In this document: positions 24,518 through 32,053 of the stretch, one piece after another
Position numbering within the stretch: position 1 is the stretch's first letter
Layout: every line of letters begins with the position of its first letter
From: Microterricola gilva
GTDB lineage: Bacteria; Actinomycetota; Actinomycetes; Actinomycetales; Microbacteriaceae
Assembly (NCBI RefSeq): GCF_004217495.1
Contig: NZ_SHLC01000001.1
Coordinates: 1,302,001 to 1,366,000, forward strand
Length of the DNA stretch: 64,000 nucleotides
Reading direction: 5' to 3'
Translations under genes and position numbers: made by a program
The notes under the pieces: generated by a model
Told to the model about the DNA's origin: nothing
Seen by the model: only the letters and a program-made list of their open reading frames with translations
Databases searched by the model: none

Positions 24518-24948
24518 ACAAGGTTGAGGTGGGCCAGGTGCTCACGATCGCGAGCGGCTTCGACAGGTTCATCACTGTTGACCGGGTTACGACGGAAGCA
24601 TGGTTCCTCGCGTTGGGTGGCGTCGACTATGCGGATGCGCAGGCGGCAACGGTCGCGCACTTCACAGGCCCGCTCGCCAAGGAGACATTCAGTGTTCGGC
24701 ACATCCTGAACGCGGTGGCCGTGTCGAGTCGCACGAGTCAGGCAGCCATCGAGGCGGATGTCAGGTCTGCGAAAGCGCGTGGCCTGATCGAAGCGTCATG
24801 GCCAGCACGCACACCACTGCCCGCCGATGCTGCTGATGCTCTCTACACGTTGCGTGAGGGTGAGAGGAGAGCCGCGGCTGAACGGTTCGAGTTCGACCAG
24901 ATCGAAGGCGTGCCCGTTGATGTTGGCGAAGTGGGGATGCGGGCATGA
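24514..24948 (+). CDS. conserved actinophage replication-region protein
   Basis: 144 residues. VLTIASGFDRFITVDRVTTEAWFLALGG resembles a family that follows the initiator in many actinophages, with a first helical domain about 80 residues long. A helper or loader role is inferred only from position. ATGA overlap with the initiator. Confidence 0.6.
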   Translation: MNKVEVGQVLTIASGFDRFITVDRVTTEAWFLALGGVDYADAQAATVAHFTGPLAKETFSVRHILNAVAVSSRTSQAAIEADVRSAKARGLIEASWPARTPLPADAADALYTLREGERRAAAERFEFDQIEGVPVDVGEVGMRA

Positions 24949-25226
24949 GCGAGATGCGACTGCTCGAGCTCGAGCTGCCCGAGTCGGTGTACGACAGGCT
25001 GCGCACCCTCGCACATCTACGTGGCGACTCGGTGACTGGCCTGCTGACGACGGACGCGTATCGGATGTCGAAGCTACACACGGGTTCGGATGAGGTGCAC
25101 ATTCTCTGGGAGAAGGGCATGACGGTGGCGCAGATCGCTGCCGAGCTCAACTGGACCAATTCGAAAGTCTCCCGCTCGCTGTATGCGCGCGGGTTGCAAG
25201 CAAACAGGAAACGAAGGAGCAAGTAG
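24945..25226 (+). CDS. HTH DNA-binding protein
   Basis: 93 residues. The N-terminal part (ELELPESVYDRLRTLAHLRGDSV) resembles a ribbon-helix-helix. The C-terminal part has the HTH KGMTVAQIAAELNWTNSKVSRSLYARGL with a basic tail. It may regulate early genes. The stop abuts the SSB-like start with no gap. Confidence 0.6.
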   Translation: MSEMRLLELELPESVYDRLRTLAHLRGDSVTGLLTTDAYRMSKLHTGSDEVHILWEKGMTVAQIAAELNWTNSKVSRSLYARGLQANRKRRSK

Positions 25227-25628
25227 ATGGCAATCGTAAAGCTGAAGGATGTCACCGTGACCCGCCTGAACAACTCGGGCAACGGCGTGAAGGTGGTCGA
25301 GGAGAACGAATCGGCCGGGAAGGTCTACAAGACGAGCTACACCCTCTGGTTCAAGGAGCCGTCCGGCTTGTCGGTCGGTGATGTCGTGTCAGTGTCGGGC
25401 CTGTTGTCCGCGAAGGTGGGCGATCCGTGGACGGGTGACGATGGACAGGAGCGCAGATCGGTTGATCTGTCGCTGAACGCGCCACGCATCAGCACCGGGG
25501 AAGCCACAGCCGCCACACAGAACGCTCCCGTATCCGAACCGTGGGCGCCAACCACACCGGCTGCTGAGAGCGCGTCAGGCGACGTCTGGAACACGCCGGG
25601 CAGCTACAGCGACGAAACGCCGTTCTAA
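25227..25628 (+). CDS. ssb: single-stranded DNA-binding protein-like
   Basis: 133 residues. The first ~95 residues read as an OB-fold barrel (VTVTRLNNSGNGVKVV ... YTLWFKEPSGLSVGDVVSVSGLL), followed by a Pro/Ala/Thr/Ser disordered linker and an acidic tip ending DETPF, which copies the DDDIPF partner-binding tip of bacterial SSB. It lies in the replication module. The OB domain is divergent, so the call rests on layout plus the tip. Confidence 0.68.
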   Translation: MAIVKLKDVTVTRLNNSGNGVKVVEENESAGKVYKTSYTLWFKEPSGLSVGDVVSVSGLLSAKVGDPWTGDDGQERRSVDLSLNAPRISTGEATAATQNAPVSEPWAPTTPAAESASGDVWNTPGSYSDETPF

Positions 25629-25631
25629 GCC

Positions 25632-25814
25632 ATGGCTCACATTCTGGCGAAGATAACGCTCAAGTCCGGCGCCGTGATCAAGCTCCGTGCGGAGAAGGTC
25701 ACGCACCGCCCCGGCTCGCTCTCATGGTCTGGCGAGCGAACCGATTGCCCGCAGGTGCTCCACATCGCCTATGACGAGATCGCGGCCGTAACCACCGAGC
25801 GGAAGTGGTTCTGA
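25632..25814 (+). CDS. hypothetical small phage protein
   Basis: 60 residues, beta-rich (AKITLKSGAVIKLRAEKVT). It resembles small Sm-like or SH3-like barrels but no family is claimed. The stop overlaps the next ATG (TGATG). Confidence 0.5.
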   Translation: MAHILAKITLKSGAVIKLRAEKVTHRPGSLSWSGERTDCPQVLHIAYDEIAAVTTERKWF

Positions 25815-26059
25815 TGACGCGCATGCATGTGACTAGCCCGGTTTGGGCGTGGTGTTGTGACGAGTGCGGGCGAACCGATCACCGGCTCGAGTTCGCGCAA
25901 TCCAAGCTCCCGAAGCCCGAGCAGATGACACGCGAAGGCTGGTTCATCGCGAAACTCTGGGGCGACAAATGCCCGGACTGTAATGCGAAACCCACCACCT
26001 TCGAGGCCCTTCCCGCACAAGCGGTCAGGGCCTCCACTGTTTCCAAGGAGGGGACATGA
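25814..26059 (+). CDS. zinc-ribbon hypothetical protein
   Basis: 81 residues. CCDEC near residue 14 and CPDC near residue 54 make a zinc ribbon. ATG 25814 in the TGATG overlap is chosen over an upstream GTG. No family recognised. Confidence 0.5.
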   Translation: MTRMHVTSPVWAWCCDECGRTDHRLEFAQSKLPKPEQMTREGWFIAKLWGDKCPDCNAKPTTFEALPAQAVRASTVSKEGT

Positions 26060-26376
26060 AAAACGACAACGAGAAGCTGATTGAGAAGGCGTTTGATGCG
26101 CTATGCAAACAGCAGCCACTTTCCAGCATCACGCGTTCGGACATTCAGGTGTGGCTTGAGCTGTTTGAGTCATGCGGCGCTCACCTCTCCGCACAGGAGG
26201 CGGCAAGGTTCAAGCCCCGGCCGTTCACCGACGAGGAGATGAATCACCCCGCGATGACCGCAGTGTTCGCGCAGGAGGCGGCAACGGAAGTCGAGCCGAC
26301 GCCAGAGCTTCCGGGATTCGATGGCACTCATGCCGCACTCGATGCGCTCGGGATTCGCGGGCAGGCACAACTATGA
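26056..26376 (+). CDS. hypothetical early phage protein
   Basis: 106 residues, mostly helical and acidic (NDNEKLIEKAFDALCKQQPLSS). SD AAGGAGGGG precedes ATG 26056. No family recognised. Confidence 0.5.
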   Translation: MKNDNEKLIEKAFDALCKQQPLSSITRSDIQVWLELFESCGAHLSAQEAARFKPRPFTDEEMNHPAMTAVFAQEAATEVEPTPELPGFDGTHAALDALGIRGQAQL

Positions 26377-26873
26377 GGGTCATCACCCGAGAGCAATTGA
26401 TCGACCTGCTGCGCGAGCACGGGTTTCAGTCCGACAACTACCACGAGGATCAGGCCGATGCGATCCTCGCGCTTGACTCGGAATTCCTCAGCCAGGCGAC
26501 TCGCTATCAGGGATACCTCACCGCTGCATTGGCTGAGCGTGACGCAGCACTGGCCGTCATCGAGCAGGTGAAGTCGCATCTGGAGAAGACCGCGATACCG
26601 GTCACGGCAATCCGCATGGCGTCGGAGGTCGAGAACATTCTCGCCACCGCACCCGCCGACGCTCTCGCTGAGCATGGTCGGGTGATCGCGGAGAAAGCAT
26701 GGGATGCGGGCGCGGAAGGAGTGCTCGGCAGTCTCAGCAGCGCGTCGGCCTTCACGCTGCCACCCAACCCATACCGGGCAAACCCTGAACCGAAGGCCGA
26801 TCCGCGCACCCAGAAGATCCGGGTGAACGTGGGCACCTACACGCCTGCTCCGAAGGAGGCGACGGATGCCTGA
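26373..26873 (+). CDS. hypothetical early phage protein
   Basis: 166 residues from ATG 26373 in an ATGA overlap. A helical middle (TAALAERDAALAVIEQVKSHLEK) may be a coiled coil; the C-terminus is Pro-rich. Similar fill-in genes are common in actinophage early operons. No family recognised. Confidence 0.55.
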   Translation: MRVITREQLIDLLREHGFQSDNYHEDQADAILALDSEFLSQATRYQGYLTAALAERDAALAVIEQVKSHLEKTAIPVTAIRMASEVENILATAPADALAEHGRVIAEKAWDAGAEGVLGSLSSASAFTLPPNPYRANPEPKADPRTQKIRVNVGTYTPAPKEATDA

Positions 26874-26949
26874 CTACTGGTGCAAGACATGTGGCCGGTA
26901 CGAACAAGGCTGCCGACACTCGATAGGCGAGGAGGCAACGAATGGATGA
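26866..26949 (+). CDS. 27-residue zinc-knuckle-like microprotein
   Basis: Starts at ATG 26866 with a strong GAAGGAGG site and overlaps both neighbours. Contains CKTCGRYEQGCRH, enough ligands (three Cys, one His) for one zinc. Short length limits certainty. Confidence 0.35.
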   Translation: MPDYWCKTCGRYEQGCRHSIGEEATNG

Positions 26950-27187
26950 CACCAACCTGATTCGCGTGTGGAAGCTTGTCATCTGGCGGGTCAAAAGGGG
27001 CTGCGGCTACGACGGGATCGTGCATTCCTTTTGGGCCGACAAACCAATGATCAGCATTCGTTTCGGCAAGAACGGGCGCCGTCCGTTCTCCGAGCGCAAC
27101 CGACACCTGCCCAGCATCCAGAACAGGTGGCACTACTTCTTCGGGAAGCGGGTCACCATCATCACGCCACGGAAGGAGCGAACATGA
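26942..27187 (+). CDS. hypothetical basic phage protein
   Basis: 81 residues, rich in Arg, Lys and aromatics (RVWKLVIWRVKRGCGYDG, NRWHYFFGKRVTI). Possibly nucleic-acid binding. Overlaps both neighbours. No family recognised. Confidence 0.5.
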   Translation: MDDTNLIRVWKLVIWRVKRGCGYDGIVHSFWADKPMISIRFGKNGRRPFSERNRHLPSIQNRWHYFFGKRVTIITPRKERT

Positions 27188-27786
27188 CTGACCTGCTCGA
27201 AGCGGTGGAAGCGCTCACGAAGCCGACGCGCACGAAGGTGATCCAGGACGACGGGACGGTTGCGATCGTCGTTCAGGATGCGTTGCTCGTGCAGCTCGAG
27301 ACAGCGATCCGGTCAAGCATGGGTGGTTCAACAGGCGGTGCATCGTTGCCGTCTGAAGGGTCACCGCTCGATGTTGGGGCACTGTTCGAGTCGCTGAAGA
27401 TAACCGCCGCAATCGGTGACTGGTGCCGGCTCGTTGGCGTCAAACCGTCCCGCAAGTCGGTGCCTGACCTGATCGACTGGCACACCGCATACATTGGCAG
27501 ACCGTCCGAGGCTGATGACTTCTACATCAGCCAACTCAACGGGTGGGTGCGGATGATCACCGCCATGTTCGACCGACCACGCGAGAAAGACCTGCCCGAC
27601 CCATGCCCCGTGTGCGACGCGAAATCATGGTGGCGCGACGGGGCCGAGTACTACCGGCCGCTCGTCGTCAAGTACCGGCCAGACGACCCCGTTGGGAGCG
27701 CGACGGCACTCTGCCGGTCGTGTGAAACCGTTTGGAACGCGCGAGAGCTCGCATTCGCGATTGAGCAGAAGGAGGCATCCAGTTGA
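27184..27786 (+). CDS. actinophage zinc-ribbon protein (DUF7341-like)
   Basis: 200 residues from ATG 27184. The first two thirds are helical; the last third holds CPVC ... CRSC, a zinc ribbon, with WWRDGAEYYRPLVV between the pairs. Similar proteins are seen in the early operons of actinophages; the DUF label is from memory. Function unknown. Confidence 0.6.
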   Translation: MTDLLEAVEALTKPTRTKVIQDDGTVAIVVQDALLVQLETAIRSSMGGSTGGASLPSEGSPLDVGALFESLKITAAIGDWCRLVGVKPSRKSVPDLIDWHTAYIGRPSEADDFYISQLNGWVRMITAMFDRPREKDLPDPCPVCDAKSWWRDGAEYYRPLVVKYRPDDPVGSATALCRSCETVWNARELAFAIEQKEASS

Positions 27787-28241
27787 TTATCACCGACACG
27801 TTGAGTTCCAAAGCGCTGGTAAGCACAGAGCATCTTGGCGTAGAGCGCAGGAGCGCTGTCGCTGACGCACTCCGGAAGGAGGTTATTGCAGTCGGTGCGT
27901 CGCACGGGGTGATCATCCGTCCGCAGAGCGTGCACATCAGCGAGGGACAAACCGATGATGCAATGCTGCTCGAAGTCATCGGCGAGTGGGCACCCGACCC
28001 GACCGAGGGAGTCGCGCTGGTTGGCGGGATTCTCGACGGGAGCATTGAACCCATCGGGCGAGGCGATCATGTGCGCCCACCAGCGCGCCGCCTGTTTCCC
28101 GTCCCGCCGCGTCTCGCAGAGTATTCGACTGAAACGCTGATCACGTCGGTGGGCGCTGAATCGGTCGCGGTCTATCGGCTCGCGGGGATCGATTCGGAGC
28201 ACGACCGATGGGTGTACGAAGCGGAGGTGAAATGCGCCTGA
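27783..28241 (+). CDS. hypothetical early phage protein, last gene of the early operon
   Basis: 152 residues from TTG 27783 (overlap with the preceding TGA). An alpha/beta look with EVIAVGASHGVIIRPQSVHIS; no family recognised. The next 200 bp hold a promoter and a terminator. Confidence 0.5.
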   Translation: MIITDTLSSKALVSTEHLGVERRSAVADALRKEVIAVGASHGVIIRPQSVHISEGQTDDAMLLEVIGEWAPDPTEGVALVGGILDGSIEPIGRGDHVRPPARRLFPVPPRLAEYSTETLITSVGAESVAVYRLAGIDSEHDRWVYEAEVKCA

Positions 28242-28249
28242 GAAAAAGG

Positions 28250-28278
28250 TTGCGACGTTCTTAATCCCGTGCGATACT
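28250..28278 (+). promoter_or_regulatory. promoter for a short transcript
   Basis: TTGCGA, 17 bp, GATACT. It lies just after the last early gene and about 65 bp before a strong terminator. Confidence 0.5.
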
Positions 28279-28284
28279 TAGGTG

Positions 28285-28372
28285 CGCCGGTTTACTCTGA
28301 GAAAAATCAGACATGACACGGCGATTCTTCTTTAACGCGAAAGGCCCCGAGTTTCGACTCGGGGCCTTTTTT
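28285..28372 (+). ncRNA. candidate phage small RNA (~88 nt)
   Basis: Bounded by the promoter at 28250-28278 and the terminator at 28341-28372, with no open frame of useful size. A small hairpin TCTGA/TCAGA lies in the middle. Whether it is a stable RNA or only a leader ended by attenuation cannot be told from sequence. Confidence 0.4.
28341..28372 (+). terminator. strong intrinsic terminator, end of early region
   Basis: Perfect 12-bp stem AAGGCCCCGAGT with a TTCG tetraloop, then TTTT within a T run. One of the clearest terminators in the window. Confidence 0.85.
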
Positions 28373-28443
28373 GCGCCCAAAAACTAAATGCCCCCGCGCT
28401 GCGCTAACAGCCGGGAGCCTGACCAACTCGGTAAGGAGTTGAT

Positions 28444-28950
28444 GTGTCTAATCGTACCCCAGAGCACGCCGGATGGTATCTGGATGAGTATGACGGGCCC
28501 CGATTTTGGGAGCACGTCAACTTCCGCGGCGGCCAGCCGTACCTCAGTGACCCAATCGCTAGGATCGGCGCCGACGCCGGAGAGTGCTGGGTATGGCAGG
28601 GCTGGACCAGCAACGGATACGGACGCTTCAGGGCGTTTGGCAGCGGAGTAACGGCCCACCGGATCGGCTTCCAAGAGTTTGGCGGCAAGGTCACCGCGGA
28701 TCAAGACATTGACCACCTCTGCCGAAACATTGCCTGCGTCCGCCACAGCCACCTTGAGGCCGTAACCCATGCCGAAAACGTCGCGCGAGGATCTCGTGCG
28801 CTGGCAACTCATTGCAAGCATGGGCACGAGTACACCGAGGCCAACACGATCGAACAAGTCCGCGCCGGTAGCAAGTTCCGTCGCTGCCGAGCTTGCCTAG
28901 TTGAGTCAAGGCAGCGGACATATCAGCGGCGCAAAGCACGCGCCGTCTAA
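28444..28950 (+). CDS. HNH endonuclease, probably homing type
   Basis: 168 residues from GTG 28444 with AAGGAG seven bases upstream. The HNH core is QDIDHLCRNIACVRHSHLEAVTHAENV (HNH_3 type), followed by a zinc-binding end CKHGHEYT ... RRCRACL that occurs in phage-borne HNH genes. It stands alone between a terminator and the next gene, which fits a self-spreading insertion. Confidence 0.85.
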   Translation: MSNRTPEHAGWYLDEYDGPRFWEHVNFRGGQPYLSDPIARIGADAGECWVWQGWTSNGYGRFRAFGSGVTAHRIGFQEFGGKVTADQDIDHLCRNIACVRHSHLEAVTHAENVARGSRALATHCKHGHEYTEANTIEQVRAGSKFRRCRACLVESRQRTYQRRKARAV

Positions 28951-29063
28951 CCCCAAATACTTTCCCCGCCGACCGCAAACACAACAAACACGCCAGATCA
29001 CTGAGCCTTACAAAACAGTGCGGTGCGTGCGGGGAAACACCTCACACAGAAGGCGGGTTCATT

Positions 29064-30329
29064 GTGGCATTGCTCGATGACCCCCAGTATGTTGCCGACT
29101 TGCGCTCGGAGCTGAGCAACGTCGCCATCGGAGCCAAATGGGGCACCTCGGAGAAGAGCGTGCGGCGGGCAAAGAAGAAGCTGCCCGCTGCGACTGTCGC
29201 CGGCGAAAGCAGCGAAGAATCGTCCGATGGTTCGAAGGTCGTCACGGCCATTCGAAACCGCCCGGTGACGCTCGCTGATGCACGCGCATGGATCGAAGCA
29301 TCCGGTGACGACCCCGACGACTACGTGCTCTCCATTCGTTCGATCGCGTACGGGCTGGACATGTTCAGCAACCGCATGTCAGCAACCCCGAAACGCGGCC
29401 GCTCTGAAGCTGCCAGCACTGACATCGACCCGGTGGGCATCCTCGCCCAGCTGCGGTCAGAGAACGGCCCCCGCATCTTCTCAATGCTCGATGAGGGCGC
29501 CGACGAATCCACGTTCGTCATCTCCATCAACGATGTCCAGTTGGGTCAGTCCTACAATGGCGGCTCAGCAGCGACCATCGCCCGCTTCTACGAGTTCATC
29601 GCACTGGCCGTCAAGCGCATCACAGAGCTGCGCAAGATCGGCCGCAAGCTCGAACGCATCGTGTTCATCTTCGGTGGGGATCTCGTTGAGGGTTGCTTCA
29701 TCTACCCCCACCAGATGCGCTCCATCGACCTAAACCGCAAGAAGCAGATCGAGGGCGTAGTTGCGCTCATCCTGCACGCCATCGACACACTCGCCCCACT
29801 GTTCGAGCGAGTCACCGCGCTCGCCACCAAAGGCAACCACGGCGAACACCGTGAGGGCGGCAAGAAGATCGACCTCAGCGACAACGACGACACCCTCTGC
29901 GTCGAAATGGCGAAACTCGCCCTCGAACGCGACCCAGACATGCAACACATCGACTGGATCATCGCCGACGAAGAAGCCGCCGTTTGGGCTCCCGTGTACG
30001 ACTGGACGCTCGTAACCACACACGGCGACATCTACGCCAAAGGTGTATCCGGTGCCACAACCGAACGCAAAGCACACGCCTGGATCAAGAACATGGCTGC
30101 AGCATTCCGGAAGTTCGGACGCATCGGCCGTGCAGACGTGCTCATCACGCACCACTTCCACCACGACGAAATGGCCGACTGGGGCGACACGCTCTGGCGG
30201 CAGACAACGTCACAAGACCGCGGCTCACCCGAGTTCTCCCAAGCAACAGGGCAATACTCCGAACCCGGCATGCTGACGGGCGTGATGACACCAACGCAAC
30301 GCTGGCAAGACGAAGCGGTACTGCGGTAA
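29064..30329 (+). CDS. metallophosphoesterase with N-terminal HTH
   Basis: 421 residues from GTG 29064. The first ~40 residues (VADLRSELSNVAIGAKWGTSEKSVRRAKKKL) are an HTH-like segment. The calcineurin-like metal motifs are INDVQLGQ, FGGDLVEG, KGNHGEH, TTHGDI and ITHHFHH, in family order. Such enzymes hydrolyse phosphodiesters or monoesters in nucleotides or nucleic acids. It is placed just before the packaging genes, so a DNA-end or late-regulation role is possible. The fusion of HTH and phosphoesterase is unusual. Confidence 0.72.
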   Translation: MALLDDPQYVADLRSELSNVAIGAKWGTSEKSVRRAKKKLPAATVAGESSEESSDGSKVVTAIRNRPVTLADARAWIEASGDDPDDYVLSIRSIAYGLDMFSNRMSATPKRGRSEAASTDIDPVGILAQLRSENGPRIFSMLDEGADESTFVISINDVQLGQSYNGGSAATIARFYEFIALAVKRITELRKIGRKLERIVFIFGGDLVEGCFIYPHQMRSIDLNRKKQIEGVVALILHAIDTLAPLFERVTALATKGNHGEHREGGKKIDLSDNDDTLCVEMAKLALERDPDMQHIDWIIADEEAAVWAPVYDWTLVTTHGDIYAKGVSGATTERKAHAWIKNMAAAFRKFGRIGRADVLITHHFHHDEMADWGDTLWRQTTSQDRGSPEFSQATGQYSEPGMLTGVMTPTQRWQDEAVLR

Positions 30330-30636
30330 CAAGACTTGCCAACGGCCCTCGGGTGCCGTCCATTGATGCGCGTCAGGCGCTAGAAGCAAGAACCTGACAA
30401 CAGCTACTCACACTTGTCGCGGCGGGTGTGACGCGGATTCAACACAGGTAGCCCACGGGAGCCAAGTCGCGCCAAACTTCCCCCGCTATGTCGCTGTCCA
30501 TTCGCGGCTACGGGCGAACGCTCGGATGCACACACATCCACGAGGACGGCGCCTTGGGAGCAAAAGGCCGGCACCACAACAACACACCGCGCGAGTCTCG
30601 ACGGGTTTTATCGAGGCCAACAACTTAGGGAGCGTC
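30330..30636. other. 307-bp gap with consecutive hairpins, no gene seen
   Basis: No credible frame. Inverted repeats GTCAGG/CCTGAC (30372-30398) and TCACAC/GTGTGA (30408-30431) follow the phosphoesterase stop, and GGATG/CATCC lies further on. No tRNA-like fold was found. It may be a structured leader for the late region. Confidence 0.4.
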
Positions 30637-30804
30637 ATGGAGAGCCTGATCTGGTTCCTCAGCATCGTCAGCTTCTGGGCGCTGTGGTACTCCGCCCGTG
30701 ATGCCGAGTGGAAGCGGCCCGCGTCATGGTTCGACCTCCAGCCCTACATGCGCCAGTCGAAGTCACAGACCGGACGCGCACAACAGAAGCGACGCAAGCG
30801 ATAA
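30637..30804 (+). CDS. small membrane-anchored protein
   Basis: 55 residues. One membrane helix (LIWFLSIVSFWALWYS) is followed by a basic tail ending QQKRRKR. ATG 30637. No family recognised. Confidence 0.45.
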   Translation: MESLIWFLSIVSFWALWYSARDAEWKRPASWFDLQPYMRQSKSQTGRAQQKRRKR

Positions 30805-30830
30805 CCCGCACGGCTCACAAGGGAGTGACC

Positions 30831-30968
30831 ATGACCGGCAACCTGCCCGACAACCCAGACGGATGGGCCGAGAAATACCCGTTGAGCAGGTACACGGAAC
30901 TCGACATCGCTGATGAGGAAGGCGCATGGCTCCTTGTCAGCGCTACGGAGGTGGGGGCGGATGTCTGA
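30831..30968 (+). CDS. small acidic protein
   Basis: 45 residues with AAGGGAG eight bases before ATG 30831. Short and soluble (YPLSRYTELDIADEEGAW). Overlaps the next start by eight bases. Confidence 0.4.
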   Translation: MTGNLPDNPDGWAEKYPLSRYTELDIADEEGAWLLVSATEVGADV

Positions 30969-31092
30969 ACGCTACCGATGCACCGAATGCGACGACGAAC
31001 ACTCGAGCGAACTAGCCGCAGAAGAATGCGGCGACCGCGACCGAGAAGACGACCGCCGCACACGGCAATGGTTCGGACGAGGGCGCGAGTAG
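30961..31092 (+). CDS. small charged zinc-knuckle-like protein
   Basis: 43 residues with CTEC near the N-terminus and one further Cys, otherwise mainly Arg, Asp and Glu. No family recognised. Confidence 0.4.
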   Translation: MSERYRCTECDDEHSSELAAEECGDRDREDDRRTRQWFGRGRE

Positions 31093-31098
31093 CAATCA

Positions 31099-31446
31099 AT
31101 GCGTGTCTGCTCCAAGCATGGATGCCCCACCATCTACCCAGCCAGTGAAGGCAGTAGGTGCAAGACGCACAGGCAGCAAGCAAGGGCAGCACGCGTAGAT
31201 AACAAGGTGTACTCATCCAAGGGGCACCGATCGTTCCGCAGCGCAGTACTCACACGTGACCCCATCTGCACATCATGCGAGCTGACACTCAGCACAGTCG
31301 CTGACCACTACCCACTCACACGCAGAGAACTCGTAGACGCAGGACTCAACCCCAACGACCCACAACACGGACGCGGGTTGTGCGCCAACTGCCACAACAC
31401 ACACACCGCAGCAACCTCACCAGGCGGATGGAACGACCGCACCTAG
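31099..31446 (+). CDS. HNH endonuclease of the packaging module
   Basis: 115 residues. SKHGC and CKTH at the N-terminus plus CTSC and LCANCHNTHT frame the HNH core, with ADHYPL in the first strand. HNH proteins next to terminase genes are needed for cos cleavage in HK97-like phages, which fits its position 148 bp before the small terminase gene. Confidence 0.85.
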   Translation: MRVCSKHGCPTIYPASEGSRCKTHRQQARAARVDNKVYSSKGHRSFRSAVLTRDPICTSCELTLSTVADHYPLTRRELVDAGLNPNDPQHGRGLCANCHNTHTAATSPGGWNDRT

Positions 31447-31594
31447 GCAGGACCACACAGGGAGCCCGAACGGGCGCCCAGTGGCCTCCTGTGAAGGGTG
31501 GGCCCCCACCCACGAACGGATACCACGATCTAGTCGCCGGTGAGGGCAAAAAAACCACAGACGGGTTCAAAAGGTTTCGGGAGCGGGTGATCTC
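31447..31594. other. candidate cos region
   Basis: Non-coding stretch between the HNH and small terminase genes. It holds an inverted repeat GGGTGGG/CCCACCC (31496-31511) and further G/C-rich repeats. In cos phages of this type the end site lies here. The cut positions cannot be read from the sequence. Confidence 0.35.
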
Positions 31595-32053
31595 ATGGCT
31601 TCTGGTGGTGCTCGTTCTCGCAGTGGCCCTGCTCCTGATCCTGACTCTTACCGTTCGCAGAATCGCGAATGGATTGACCTGCCCGCTGCTGGTTTCAGCG
31701 GTGAGGTTCCCAACTTCCCCTTGGCTGGTGCCCTCGGCGTCGAGTCCGAATTGTGGGCTGAGCTTTGGTCGAAGCCTCAAGCTTCGGCGTGGTCTGCTCT
31801 CGGCTTGAAATATCAGGTTGCCGCGTATGTGCGTGCGTTCCTCGAGTCTGTTGAGCCGGAAGCTTCTGCCGGCCTGAAGACGGCTGTCCTCCGCATGGAG
31901 AACGAGCTCGGCATTTCGATTGCTGGCATGAAGCAGAACTTGTGGCGTGTGGCCGCGACTCCCTCGAGCACCTCTGAGGCGGTGAAGAAGCCCGCTGCGC
32001 GGAAGACGCCGACGAATAACTGGTTGGAGGCTGTCCGTGTCGAAGGGGCCTGA
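31595..32053 (+). CDS. terminase small subunit
   Basis: 152 residues. GPAPDPDSYRSQNREWIDLPAAG near the start is the common opening of actinophage small terminases, followed by a helical region (WSALGLKYQVAAYVRAFLESV) and a basic C-terminal tail. It recognises phage DNA for packaging and hands it to the large subunit, whose gene overlaps by 17 bases. Confidence 0.85.
   Translation: MASGGARSRSGPAPDPDSYRSQNREWIDLPAAGFSGEVPNFPLAGALGVESELWAELWSKPQASAWSALGLKYQVAAYVRAFLESVEPEASAGLKTAVLRMENELGISIAGMKQNLWRVAATPSSTSEAVKKPAARKTPTNNWLEAVRVEGA

Noticed and set aside
30440-30600. possible phage-encoded tRNA
   Set aside because: No cloverleaf can be drawn: no T-loop GTTCRA with matching acceptor ends was found.
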